A DNA stretch of 64,000 nucleotides, taken from assembly GCA_964019335.1 (NCBI GenBank), contig OZ025723.1, positions 372,001 to 436,000 of the forward strand, in the 5' to 3' direction. The position numbers and the translations under genes are program-made. Under the pieces are notes generated by a model. The model ran no database searches and was not told where the DNA came from. It was given only the letters and a program-made list of their open reading frames with translations. The stretch comes from Diplonema japonicum (lineage: Eukaryota; Euglenozoa; Diplonemea; Diplonemida; Diplonemidae). Shown piece by piece: positions 38,641-48,636 of the stretch; position 1 is the stretch's first letter; every line of letters begins with the position of its first letter.

Positions 38641-40589
38641 GAATGATTTTATCTTTGTTACTCTCTTCTCTCTGTACTATCCCTCCCCTCCCCTAGATGT
38701 ATCATAAGGTGGGCCTGACATGGGCTCTCCCTCTTCGGAAAAATAGTGAGGCGGAACTTTTTTTTTCTCCTTTGCACGGGCGAAAATATTCCCGCTTTTT
38801 TTTTTTAATTTTTTTAAAAATAGGGTTTCGTTATTGCACGAGAGTGTGATAATAAAGCCCCATACGACACGAAGAATTTAAAAAAAAAAAAAAAAAGGGA
38901 AATGCAAAAAAGAGCATTCGTGTTCTCGAAATCGAACTTGGTCGTCCGAAATGCCTATCAGCCATTTTTGTCGCAGATTAAATAGCAATTCAAAATGACG
39001 ATGAAAAGGGTACAACACAAACGAATTTTTCCTTACCACCAAGATGAGCCCATGATTCAAACTGCGAGTTTCCGATTTTTTTGTAACGAGAGTTAAAAAC
39101 TGCGGCTCACTTGTCGGTAAAGAAATGTCTATATTTTTTCTTTCTTTTCCTTTTTTTTTTTTTTTTTTGAACGTCATGTGAAACACAAAAATTGTATTTA
39201 CTTGCATTTACTTATTTGCACACCTTTTTTGTTTTGAAACAAAGGGGGGTGGGGGCACACAGACTAAATGAACAGAGATCTTGAAACTCAGATAGAAATG
39301 TGCACTCCGATCTTTGCTGGGTTATTAATGGGGCGTTTAAAGATAGAATATTCTTCCCCCCTCTTTCACTTACCTTAATTTCCCTCCCCGCCCCGTTTTT
39401 TTCCATGATCAATGGCTTGTCAAAAAAAGCGAGAAAAAAAAGAAGAAAAAAAAAAAACAATACAAAAAAAAAAACAACCATCCCTAACTCAGCTGGGTGC
39501 CTTTATGTGTCTGTCGTGTTGTGTTTATTGGCCTGAAAAAAAAGAGGGTGGTGTGTGTAGACGCATTGTGCTCACACACACACCCGATGGCAAAAAAAGA
39601 ATTTGACTTGTTATGTCAAAAAAAAGGCAATATTCTCTTCACTAATACCCCTTATCATTTTTTTTTTTTGGTGGGCCGTAGCTAACATTTTGCCCTTCCC
39701 CCCCCCCCCCCCCCCATCATAGTGAATTGTATTTTTTTTCTCCCTTCTCTCTTCTCTTCAACCCTCTAAGCCTAGTAGATCGTACCAAAAAAAAAAAGAA
39801 AAAAAACACACAACGCCCCCCTCCCCCCCTTCGTGCCATTACTGTTGTTTTTTTTTGATGATAAAAAACTTATAAAGAAAGAAGAAGCCCAACTTATTTA
39901 TTTTTTCTTGGGGTGGGACACGCACGTGTGTGTATTTTGTGTATCTTTTTTCGGGCAATTACTTAAGCGAGATGTTGACACGGTGGGGGACCCTTCGCCT
40001 ATCCTGAATGAGTCTTCTTTCTTTTTTTCTTCTTTTTTTCTTCCCGCTTTTTTCCCCCCTTCTTGGTTGCTCCATTTAAGTAAAGAGCTCCACGGCATAT
40101 TAGGTCTCCTTGATATAAGGTTATTTCCACTTCTTTTCACTTTTCACCCATTTTCCCTGTTACCGCCTTGTGCTTAACACGGGCCTGCGAGCATGTTGCA
40201 AGTCAAAAATTCTTCTCTTTTCCCCCGCGTGAACCCCCAAACGCTTTTTTTTTTTTTTTTTTTTTTTACTTCGTGAGCAAAAGCTCTTTTACAATTTTCT
40301 TTTCCCCCCCTCTCCTTTTCTTGGTTCCTTTCTCAGGGGTTTTTTTTTTTTTGCGTCGAGTTAGTTGCTATTCTGTTGCATGACTGGACACCGTGAACAG
40401 ACCGATCATGTATGTGGTGTGCAATGTTCTTTCCCGTCACACGTTCTGTTCGTGACTTCCTGTTCACAACATCCTCCTCGGCCGTCCTAGCCAAGCGTGT
40501 TGAGGAGGGATAAGTCGATTAAGAACATAACAAAAACACAATCAGGACAAACAACCAAAGAAGAAGAAAAAGAAAAGAAACCGAACACC
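38641..40589. other. 1.9 kb non-coding low-complexity region
   Basis: The longest gene gap in the window. It contains many T, A and C runs, including ~17 C at about 39698-39714. Two stretches are more complex: 38890-39130 (non-coding, stops in all frames) and 40080-40210. No frame has coding composition, and I recognise no tRNA or snRNA. It could carry a transcription start or an unrecognised RNA. Confidence 0.45.
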
Positions 40590-41357
40590 ATGCCTGGTAG
40601 GAAAGGGAATGCCTTGGGGCTGCTGCAGGGTGCACTGGTGGGGCACCACTCCGATTGGCAGTCTAAGCAGGAAGAGAAGATGCGGACCTTTGTCGACGGT
40701 GTGCTCATGAAAGGGCTGTTGGACCTGCACCACCCCATGATGTGGGGGCAGGCATCTGTGAAGTTCCTGACGACAGACGACAGGCAGCCGAAGTGGATGA
40801 CGGAGGACGAGGCCATAGAGTCTCTGTATGCTACAGCAGAGAAGATCCTCGAGGCAAGGGGTGTAGACAGCTACTATCTTGACCATGGAAAGCGTGACTT
40901 TGCAGGAGGCAAGTCCTTTGTGTTCTTCAGGCTGTGCAACGACGCGCAGACTTCACTGAAGAACTGGCGTGCCGAAATGAAGGTCAAGACACGAGAGTAC
41001 ATCAACGACGCAGTGCAGTGCATGGTGGACTCTGCTGCCAACGGTGATGCTGACGTATGGGCAAAGCTCCCCTCCGGCAGGTTCTCGAACTATCTCATCA
41101 AAGACGAGGTGATGCCTGTCGGGCACACCCGCGAACACTGCATCGGTGACATCAAAGCCATCATCTGTCACGTGCTCCACGAGGAGCACGACCTCTACGG
41201 CGTTGAGGTCCTCGAGCAAGGCACACAAATGAGCGGAACTTGGTTCAAGCTCACCTACCACATTCCCCGCCCCGCAATTCCGACCTCCACATCTCTTCCC
41301 AGGGCCTCACGGTCTTCTCATACCCCCGTTCGTTCTTCACCTGGTCCTAGGAGGTGA
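40590..41357 (+). CDS. 255-residue protein of unknown function
   Basis: No signal or membrane segment. The body (residues ~15-225) looks globular, with many Trp and His and a repeated D-D-R/W-M-T-E-D-E type acidic loop; a ~30-residue Ser/Pro/Arg-rich tail follows. H-V-L-H-E-E-H-D-L-Y-G-V-E-V and F-K-L-T-Y-H are its most distinctive parts, but I cannot assign a family. G/C-rich third positions support it as real. A GTGAGT lies exactly across the stop and could be a donor, yet the next ATG begins a clearly separate gene, so I end it at 41357. Confidence 0.7.
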   Translation: MPGRKGNALGLLQGALVGHHSDWQSKQEEKMRTFVDGVLMKGLLDLHHPMMWGQASVKFLTTDDRQPKWMTEDEAIESLYATAEKILEARGVDSYYLDHGKRDFAGGKSFVFFRLCNDAQTSLKNWRAEMKVKTREYINDAVQCMVDSAANGDADVWAKLPSGRFSNYLIKDEVMPVGHTREHCIGDIKAIICHVLHEEHDLYGVEVLEQGTQMSGTWFKLTYHIPRPAIPTSTSLPRASRSSHTPVRSSPGPRR

Positions 41358-41403
41358 GTGTGACACAGTTTTGTTTTTGTAGTATTGTACTTGTTTTCTT
41401 TTT

Positions 41404-41443
41404 TTTCCTCCCCCTCCTGGTTCTTATTTCAATCATACCCCAG
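41404..41443 (+). promoter_or_regulatory. Putative trans-splice acceptor for the 41462 gene
   Basis: A T/C-rich tract ends in ATACCCCAG at 41443, 18 nt before the ATG. Confidence 0.45.
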
Positions 41444-41461
41444 AGACGAACGGAAGGCAAG

Positions 41462-44041
41462 ATGGTGACGTCGGGTGGGGGTGGGGGTGCACAAGTGCTC
41501 CCACCTACCCAACAGCTGCCACAGCACTTGGACGAAGAGATTGCATGTCTGCGGACGGTCGTCCAGTGCTTGCTGCTGAGTCTGCGGTCTTTGAAGAATG
41601 AGGAGGCTGCGACGGACGACCAGCAGCTGTCCCTGCCCGACACCAGGGAATTTCTGAATCTTATTTCAAGCCTAGTGGAGTCAGACGTGAACCCGCACAG
41701 GCTCAAGGTACTGCTGTTGGACGAAAGCACCACACCCATCCACACGCTGCTGTCGTACGCGACTACCGACAGCAAGCTACTCCAGCCAGCTATTCAGAAC
41801 AGAGACACATTCACAGAAGTGGGTTTCATCAACATACAGGTCCAATGCCTGCAGACATTGACACGGATTACCAGCACTTGCTGCAAGTGCAGCACCCCTC
41901 TAGATGCTTTGGAGTCCACGTTGTTCCAGCTCCTTACATCGACAGGTGTCGTGGATATTTTACTTAAGTTTCTTGCGAGCCAAGACTTCCACGAGTCACT
42001 GCGAACTGCCGCTGCGGAGTGTCTTTATGTGTTCATTTCTAAGATTGACGAGGCGAAGGAGGCAGTGGTGCGACTCCACGCAGTGCCCTTCTTCTTCGAC
42101 GTTTTGTGGAAGGAGCCCACAAAGATGGTAAGAAACTACTTGTGCGCGATGCTCAAGGTGGTGGCTGAGAAGTACAGCGAGCAGTTGCTGGACACAATGA
42201 TGGTGGAGAAGGCGGTTGTAATGCTGCAGCACGAGGCGTCGAAGCACGTGGCAATCATGCTGCTAGACATCATCGCGATGGTGTTCAAGAAGTACAACAC
42301 GTTCTACATCACGAGAATACACTCGAACCTAGACATCTTGACATCTTTGTGCAACCTGTGTGAGGCAGTGCTACACAAGAACCAGCAACCCGACATCGTG
42401 ACAGCGATCACAAGGCTGGTGGAGACCATCACCACGATAGAAGGCGACGACAGGGAGCACACGGAGTTCACAGCGCTGCTGTTGTCATCAGGCTGCTGGA
42501 AGGTCCTCATTGCAATGGACGTACAGAGAGCTGTTTCAAGTGAGTGGGACTCCGGCACCACGGAGTCAGCACTACACAAAATGCAGTGTCTTAAGACCAT
42601 CATCCTGAACTGCACCACGAAGAACCTCGTCGAGAGCGTTGCTTCACAGGTTACAAACTTCTTCCCTGCAGTTTCTGCTCTGCTCAACATACCACTCGAT
42701 GAGGGACATACCCCCCAACTGGTGCAGGAGGTCACACTATGCCTCGGCCTTCTCATGATCAAGCATCCTGATGCCCGAAAGTATGATCTACACTGTTTTT
42801 TCTTTTTGTAACTAATGCCGCAGATTCTTCAAATCCACCTTAGTGCAGTACACTTCGTGGGCCAAGGCCCTGCACGACAAAATGCACGACGTCCTAACGA
42901 TGACAGACCCTTCCGTGTACGAGAAGATGTACATCGTGGACTGCAACATGTCGTATATTAACAACCCCGCTGTTGTGAATCCTGACTTTTCAGACATGGG
43001 CTCGGTATGTGTAGCGAATCATGATGTACTCTCATCAAGGTGCTGCTTTGTGTCAGGGATCTTTTTGTTGAGCAGGGGAAAGGTGTCAAGAACGCGGAAC
43101 AGTGCCTGTCGCCAATGACCTTTGCAAAGACACGGTGCTTTGAATCTCTAGACCAGCGTGTGGCCCTCACCACGGTGCAGAAGAAACAGAGACTCACTGC
43201 CGCCATGTTCAACTATGTAGTGACTGATGTGATGGGGGAAGGCTTCATGTCACCGGGACAACCCTCGCAATTGTCCCCCAGGAACGTGTCCCCAAGGCAG
43301 TCCCCACGGTCAAGGCAGGCTTCGCCTTATAGAAGTACGAGCCCTGTGAACAGGATTGCAGATGAGGTCGGGACAGACTTTAGGAAACCTGAGCTCAGTC
43401 AGATGAAGCAGCAGCATTCGCTGCCAAGTTACATGGTCCCGCCTAGCCATGTCCAGCCCTCTCAGCATCCTGTTGCTGAGTTACCCATTCACGCACCGGC
43501 GATGCACGCAGAAACAGCCCCATCAGGGCCATTCGTCCCTCACTACGAGCAAAGCCCTCCACATCAGCAGCCTCATGAGCAGCCAGCGTACCACCAGGAA
43601 CAGGCCCCGTACCAGCAGGAGGCACCATACCAGAAAGAGGCTCCATACCAGCAGGAGCAGCCATATCAGCAAGAACAACATGTGCAGTTTCAAATGCCAC
43701 AGCCACCGCTACCACTACCACCACAACAACAACAACAACAACAACAACAGACCCACGACCCTCTCAGTAATAGACCAGCGTGGCCACCATGGCCGCCTCC
43801 GACTGACTGGCAACCTCCCCCAGCCAACCCCACGCAGGCGCCCTTCACCCGTGAGACGACACCGTCATCTTTGCAGAGATCACGCACAATGTTCCAGCAA
43901 CCCAACCATCAAGGTTGGACCCCTGGACAGCCTACAGGCTGGTCCCATCTTTCGCATGACCCACCCTCTAGGTCGTCCACACCTGCCTCCTCGACTCAGA
44001 GGAAGAGACAGAAAGCACCGCAGCAAAGGCGGTGGAGGTGA
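41462..44041 (+). CDS. ARM/HEAT-like protein with Pro/Gln-rich tail, three exons
   Basis: Exons 41462-42780, 42824-43004 and 43040-44041 join to 833 residues; introns of 43 and 35 nt (GTATGA...GCAG, GTATGT...CAAG). Residues ~20-580 are alpha-solenoid-like: repeated Leu-rich helix pairs such as A-A-A-E-C-L-Y-V-F-I-S, V-R-N-Y-L-C-A-M-L-K-V-V-A-E-K-Y and V-A-I-M-L-L-D-I-I-A-M-V-F. From ~590 the tail is disordered, with Ser/Arg/Pro sites, an imperfect Y-Q-Q-E-x-P repeat (43600-43680) and a Gln run coded by CAA repeats (43724-43749). The second acceptor is an AAG, chosen because the nearby CAG would give a stop. Confidence 0.75.
43600..43749 (+). repeat. YQQE-P minisatellite and CAA run inside CDS
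   Basis: Imperfect 15-18-nt units coding Y-Q-Q-E-A-P, Y-Q-K-E-A-P and Y-Q-Q-E-Q-P are followed by a CAA microsatellite coding Gln. Likely variable between strains. Confidence 0.7.
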
Positions 44042-44143
44042 TGTATAGATTTAGATTAGACTTTCTTTTTTATTTCTTTTTGTTATTTTAGTTAACTTGC
44101 TATTTTGTGTTCTCATGGGCTGCTCCTCTTCAACCCGGCAGGA

Positions 44144-44764
44144 ATGGAAGAGTGCATCAAGGCACTGTATGATGAAAACAAGCTGTGGAATGCGGCGGCA
44201 GTAGACCGGTTGCTAAGAAAATGTCAAGAAGGACACATGAGAGAAGTACTAAAGGCAATCGATACAGGTGTAGTAGGGAGGGTAGTGGATCTGGCACAAG
44301 AGGGTGAGGAGCTTTGTTTTACATACGTTGCATTCCTTGCGTATGTTGCTTGTGACAGTAGGTATAAAGCGTGGCTCTTGGAAGGAGACATGGGGGAGAA
44401 GGTGGCTAGCGTTTGTGTAGGCCTCATAAAGGCCAACAACATGTTTATCACTTACGAGGTGATACGACTGTTCACAGCTCTATCCATCGGTACCCCCAGC
44501 ACCCGTAGACTCTCTTTCCTCCTTGCTGACCAACAAGGGATCATCCCCTTGCTTATCACAGCAGCCACAAGCCCCCCAACATCCAAAGAGAGCGTGCGCC
44601 TACTCTCTGTTTTTGTTTACACACCAGAAGGCATCAAGGCCCTCAAGCCTTACACACAGCGGATCACCGACATGCTTCACACCATTCCACCTTCAAGTGC
44701 AGTCCTGGCCCCTCTCAAAGAGCTGCAGGATAATATGTTGGCTCTCCAGTTTAATTGTGAATAA
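44144..44764 (+). CDS. Small ARM-like helical protein
   Basis: 206 residues, all helical with Leu/Ala-rich pairs like those in the upstream 833-residue protein (L-C-F-T-Y-V-A-F-L-A-Y-V-A-C-D, L-I-K-A-N-N-M-F-I-T-Y-E-V-I-R-L-F-T-A-L-S). No other domain. It may be a short ARM-repeat protein. The ATG follows ACCCGGCAG (44141) by two nt, so its 5' UTR would be almost absent. Confidence 0.7.
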   Translation: MEECIKALYDENKLWNAAAVDRLLRKCQEGHMREVLKAIDTGVVGRVVDLAQEGEELCFTYVAFLAYVACDSRYKAWLLEGDMGEKVASVCVGLIKANNMFITYEVIRLFTALSIGTPSTRRLSFLLADQQGIIPLLITAATSPPTSKESVRLLSVFVYTPEGIKALKPYTQRITDMLHTIPPSSAVLAPLKELQDNMLALQFNCE

Positions 44765-44823
44765 AGTACTAGTAGTTGCGCAATGAATACTGCATGCATG
44801 TTAAACACAGGAAACAAAGAAAA

Positions 44824-46349
44824 ATGGATGAGGAAGGTTTGAAGCTGGCAACAGGGGTGATCAGCGATGTGTACCTGAAGAACTCGCGGAGTGCGCTGCA
44901 GCGTGTTGAGAGCACGGTGCACAGCTTGCTGGCGCAGAGAAAGATCCCAGAAGAGGGTCTCAGGGACGAGTTCATCGAGCATCTTTTGCATCACATAGCA
45001 CTCATGGACAGCAACAACTACATGGGGAATGTTGGTGTAGGTGAGCGGGAGGGCAGGGTGCACTCCTCACTGGTGAAGCGCAGGCACTATGGAATGTCCC
45101 ACGGCATCGGCAGGAGCGGCGACCTCACTGCAAACCAACCAAAAGCGGCTGGTTCCTCTCTCATCTACTCCCTCTGTAACATGCTTGTTGCAGACGCCCT
45201 CAGAATGGCAGGTGCCAAGCGCACCACGAACGCCATTGTTGTCCCAATGGCCACGGGGATGGCGCTGACTCTTGTCCTCCAAAGCTTGCAGTCAAGGAAA
45301 GAGACGCCTTCCGGTGACGCGAAGGAGGGGGTGGTGAAGAAGCGCTGGATCATTTGGAGTAGAATTGATCAGAAGACGTGTCTGAAATGCATCTATACAG
45401 CAGGTTACGAGGCGAAGGTGGTGCCCTTAGTGCGCGAAGGAGACTTCTTCATCACCAACGTGAAGGGCATTGAGGAGGCCATTGAGGAGTGCGGTGCTGA
45501 CAACGTGTGCTGCGTGCTGAGTACTACGTCATGCTTTGCACCTAGGCTCCCAGATAAGATCTTGGACATCGCGAGGTTGTGCAAGAAGCACGGCATGGCA
45601 CACGTTGTGAACAATGCGTACGGTGTACAGAGCACGAAGATCATGCGCCAGCTGGACGCTGCGATGGAGCACGGGCGGGTTGATGCGTACGTGCAGTCGG
45701 GTGACAAGAACTTCATGGTGCCTGTGGGTGGATCTGTTGTGGCGACCAACAACGCCGACTTCCTGAAGCGTGTGGGTGCTATTTATGCTGGGAGGGCCTC
45801 CTGCAGCTCTGTCCTCGACATCTTCATCACACTTCTCTCCATGGGCCGATCGGGCTTCATGGGCCTTTTGAAGGAACGTACTGACACCCTTTCCTATTTT
45901 CATGAGGCTATGAAGTCCTTTGCGGATAGCAAAGGAGAGCGTCTCGTTGCGTCACCTGCAAACGACATCTCGTTCTGCTTGACAATTAACAGTATCAAGG
46001 GAACGCCTGCCTTAGGATCCGCCCTCTTCAACCACTGCGTCTCTGGGCCTCGGGTCGTCCAAGTGGGTACAAAGTATGTAGCAAATGCGTTTTGTCACAC
46101 TTCCACAGAAAAGAGATCTGCGGGCTGGCTTTCAACAACTACGGTTCTCACTCCGATGAGACTGATTACTCGTACCTTACCCTGGCTTGCGCCATAGGAA
46201 TCAAGAGGTGTGTTGAATATTAAAACCGGTATCCAAAACACACCCCGCACAGGGACGACATCGACACTTTCATGAAGCGCCTTGACAAAGAGTGGACCAA
46301 AATGGTAAAAAAAGAGAAGAAACAAGCGTCCAAGGATGTTCCCCAGTGA
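44824..46349 (+). CDS. SEPSECS: O-phosphoseryl-tRNA(Sec) selenium transferase (SepSecS), three exons
   Basis: Exons 44824-46073, 46109-46207 and 46253-46349 join to 481 residues (family ~450-500). The enzyme converts phosphoseryl-tRNA(Sec) to selenocysteyl-tRNA(Sec) using PLP. Visible signatures: H-G-I-G-R-S-G-D-L near residue 96 (substrate loop), P-K-A-A-G-S-S-L, P-M-A-T-G-M-A-L-T, and the PLP-lysine region V-Q-S-G-D-K-N-F-M-V-P-V-G-G. The C-terminal F-N-N-Y-G-S-H-S-D block and R-D-D-I-D-T-F-M-K-R-L appear only after removing the 35- and 45-nt introns (GTATGT...CACAG, GTGTGT...CACAG). Its presence implies the cell makes selenoproteins. Confidence 0.93.
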
Positions 46350-46489
46350 GGCTATGTTCAACAGTAGAAGCTTAGTGCTCGTGTCCGTGTTTACTGTCTC
46401 TATGCGTTGCACTGCCGATGCATGTCACGTGTGTACTGCAGGCTGTTATTGGGATCGCCTTACCTCAACCATCACACACATAGGACAAA

Positions 46490-47851
46490 ATGTTGGTTGT
46501 ACTTAGCTTGGGGTTGGCCATGTTGAGCAACTTTGGAATACCACCAGTGCGGGATGAGGTCTTCAAGGCTGCGGGGGTTGATCTGGGGAAGCCGCTGTTC
46601 TCCTTCGGGCTGTTCAGCGACACGCAGTACGGGAACCTGAAGACCAGCGGGATGCGGCATTACAAGTTGTCGCTTGCAAAGATGAAGGAGATGTCTCAAT
46701 ATTTAGAGGAAAACGAAGAAGTAGACTTCCTGATGCACCTAGGGGACCTCACGCAGGACAAAGGGACGGCCCACAGGGAGCTGACGCTGAGCCAGGTGAG
46801 CAAGAAAATACCGATGTACCATGTGCTTGGGAATCATGATTTTATGGGGGTGAAGTCCATGACAGAGGTTATGCAAGGATTCAAGATGACTTCGCGAAAT
46901 TATGTAGTGGAGAGGGACGCCGTAAGGAAAGCAGGGTACAAGCTAATAGTCGTGGACGCGACTAGGATATCCACCTTTGCCAATGAAATGGGGAGCAGCG
47001 ACTACAACAAGGCTGCCGATATGTCGGGTAAATTGAAGAAAATCGGCGAGGTGCACTACAAGAACCACAACGGGGGTGTAGGCACTGAGCAACTGAACTG
47101 GCTGGACGGCGAACTGGAAAAGGCATGCAAGGAAGGGGAGAAGGTGATCCTTTTTGCCCACTCCCCGCTACTCACAGGCAGACGCAACAACGACATGCAC
47201 ACATGGGACAGGAACGAGGTGCTTGAAGTCGTGACTAAGCATAAGTGTGCCAAGATATGGATCAACGGCCATGTCCACGTGCACAGGCACGTAACGTACG
47301 CAGTCAACGACGATCACTTCGTCCACCTTTGGACCACGTCTGGGATGGTCCAGACAAGCGGGAACTCGTTCGTTGTGGCAGATGTGTATCCTGAGATGCT
47401 GTTGGTAAGGGGAGTCTCGTGGGGATGTTCATTTGCAAAGTTTTTTAACTTCTCAGCGCCGCTCTCAATGCAGCGGTACGATTACAACTTCAGCTCGCAC
47501 TACCTGAGCATGGCACACCTGGCCACCACTAAGGACCGCAATGCAAAGATCGATGCTTTATACCCAACTGGTGTCACGCCGCCCCCTGTCAAAGCCTTCA
47601 CCTTCTCACCGTCCGGAAAGATCATCACAGTTGCGGGCACCTCCACCGATGCAGTTCCTGTTGTCTCGTCGCCGCCCGTCGTGCTTCTCAAATCCCCTTC
47701 GCCCACCACGAGAGACCCCGTGACGGACTCGCCTGACACGATGGCATCGCTCATGATACACTTCCTCGCTGTGGGAACGATCGTGGTCCCCATCCTCTGC
47801 ACGCTCATCGTGATTTACAGAAAGAAGAAATGGTACACACGACTGAAGTAG
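46490..47851 (+). CDS. Membrane-anchored calcineurin-like phosphoesterase (ADPRM-like)
   Basis: 453 residues. The metallophosphoesterase motifs are complete: F-S-D-T-Q-Y-G, L-G-D-L-T-Q-D, G-N-H-D, F-A-H-S-P-L and N-G-H-V-H-V-H-R. A linker V-G-T-E-Q-L-N-W-L-D-G and the end V-Y-P-E-M-L-L-V-R-G match the Mn-dependent ADP-ribose/CDP-alcohol diphosphatase family. Unusually it has an N-terminal hydrophobic signal-like segment, a Ser/Thr/Pro-rich stalk (~370-410) and a C-terminal membrane helix (~418-442) with a basic end. The catalytic domain would therefore face outside or the ER lumen. CACATAG (46483) lies 6 nt before the ATG. Confidence 0.8.
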   Translation: MLVVLSLGLAMLSNFGIPPVRDEVFKAAGVDLGKPLFSFGLFSDTQYGNLKTSGMRHYKLSLAKMKEMSQYLEENEEVDFLMHLGDLTQDKGTAHRELTLSQVSKKIPMYHVLGNHDFMGVKSMTEVMQGFKMTSRNYVVERDAVRKAGYKLIVVDATRISTFANEMGSSDYNKAADMSGKLKKIGEVHYKNHNGGVGTEQLNWLDGELEKACKEGEKVILFAHSPLLTGRRNNDMHTWDRNEVLEVVTKHKCAKIWINGHVHVHRHVTYAVNDDHFVHLWTTSGMVQTSGNSFVVADVYPEMLLVRGVSWGCSFAKFFNFSAPLSMQRYDYNFSSHYLSMAHLATTKDRNAKIDALYPTGVTPPPVKAFTFSPSGKIITVAGTSTDAVPVVSSPPVVLLKSPSPTTRDPVTDSPDTMASLMIHFLAVGTIVVPILCTLIVIYRKKKWYTRLK

Positions 47852-48127
47852 TCATGATTGCGGTGTTCGTTTGGCGCTCGTCTTGCAGTGGTACGGCTCC
47901 GTGAAGGAAGCAGGTGCTCGGCGTGCAGCTGTCTCTTATGACGGACAAGCCCCGCTGCACAATCTTAACTTAATGTTTTTTTTTATTGAGAAGAAGTGAG
48001 AAGAAATGCTTTAAATTCTTTTTTCCTTCTCGTAGCCGGGATTATTGCGCGTTGGATTTTTTTCAAAAGGAAAAGAACAAAAAAAAAAAAAAAAAGAAAC
48101 CATCCCCAGACATACAGCACAGATAAG

Positions 48128-48472
48128 ATGCAAGGGCTTCCTGATGGTATTGGGGCAAGGGAGGTGGAGATGATTCAGACTAGCCAGTTTTTCACGCAGC
48201 TGTACGCGGTGAGGCACTCAAAACACACGGCCCTGGAGGCGTGCTTCGATAAATGCATGGACCCTGAAGATCTGAGAACGGCACACAGGAGGGATCTGGA
48301 CGAGAGGAAGAGGAACACAGAGTACGCTAAGGAAAAAACGTGTGTCAAAATGTGCCATCAAAAATACCAAAAAGCCTTCTCCATGGCAGTGGACGGCTAC
48401 CGGACATCAGAACTGCAGCAGCAGCTGATGGAACAAATGGGAGCGGGACCTATTCAGCTGCAACAAGCCTGA
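48128..48472 (+). CDS. Small TIM-type mitochondrial chaperone (twin CX3C)
   Basis: 114 residues. Two CX3C motifs are visible, C-F-D-K-C (residues ~38-42) and C-V-K-M-C (~71-75), flanked by amphipathic helices, as in the Tim8/9/10/13 family that escorts hydrophobic proteins across the intermembrane space. The loop between the motifs is ~28 residues instead of the usual 11-16. It still lacks extra cysteines, so both intramolecular disulfides could form. The ATG follows an A17 run and A/C-rich leader. No in-frame ATG precedes this one nearby. Which TIM paralogue it is cannot be told. Confidence 0.7.
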   Translation: MQGLPDGIGAREVEMIQTSQFFTQLYAVRHSKHTALEACFDKCMDPEDLRTAHRRDLDERKRNTEYAKEKTCVKMCHQKYQKAFSMAVDGYRTSELQQQLMEQMGAGPIQLQQA

Positions 48473-48599
48473 GATGCTTGATAATTCCTTTAAATTCATC
48501 ATATACCCTTTTTTTTTTTTTTTTTTTTTCCTCTGTTTTTTTTTTTTTCGTTTTCTTGAGTTCCTTTCCCCCCCTCTCCCTTCATTTCTTGCTTCCCCC

Positions 48600-48634
48600 T
48601 CCCTCCTCCCTCTTCGGAGTGTCACACCTATCAG
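48600..48634 (+). promoter_or_regulatory. Putative trans-splice acceptor for the 48637 gene
   Basis: A T/C-rich stretch ends in CCTATCAG at 48634, two nt before the ATG. Confidence 0.55.
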
Positions 48635-48636
48635 GC

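Noticed and set aside
43005-43057. CAG acceptor for intron 2 of the 41462 gene
   Set aside because: It would bring an immediate in-frame stop; the AAG acceptor at 43039 keeps the long frame.
47407-47457. GTAAGG...CTCAG as a possible intron in the phosphoesterase
   Set aside because: The unspliced frame is open and matches the family; removing it would shift the frame.
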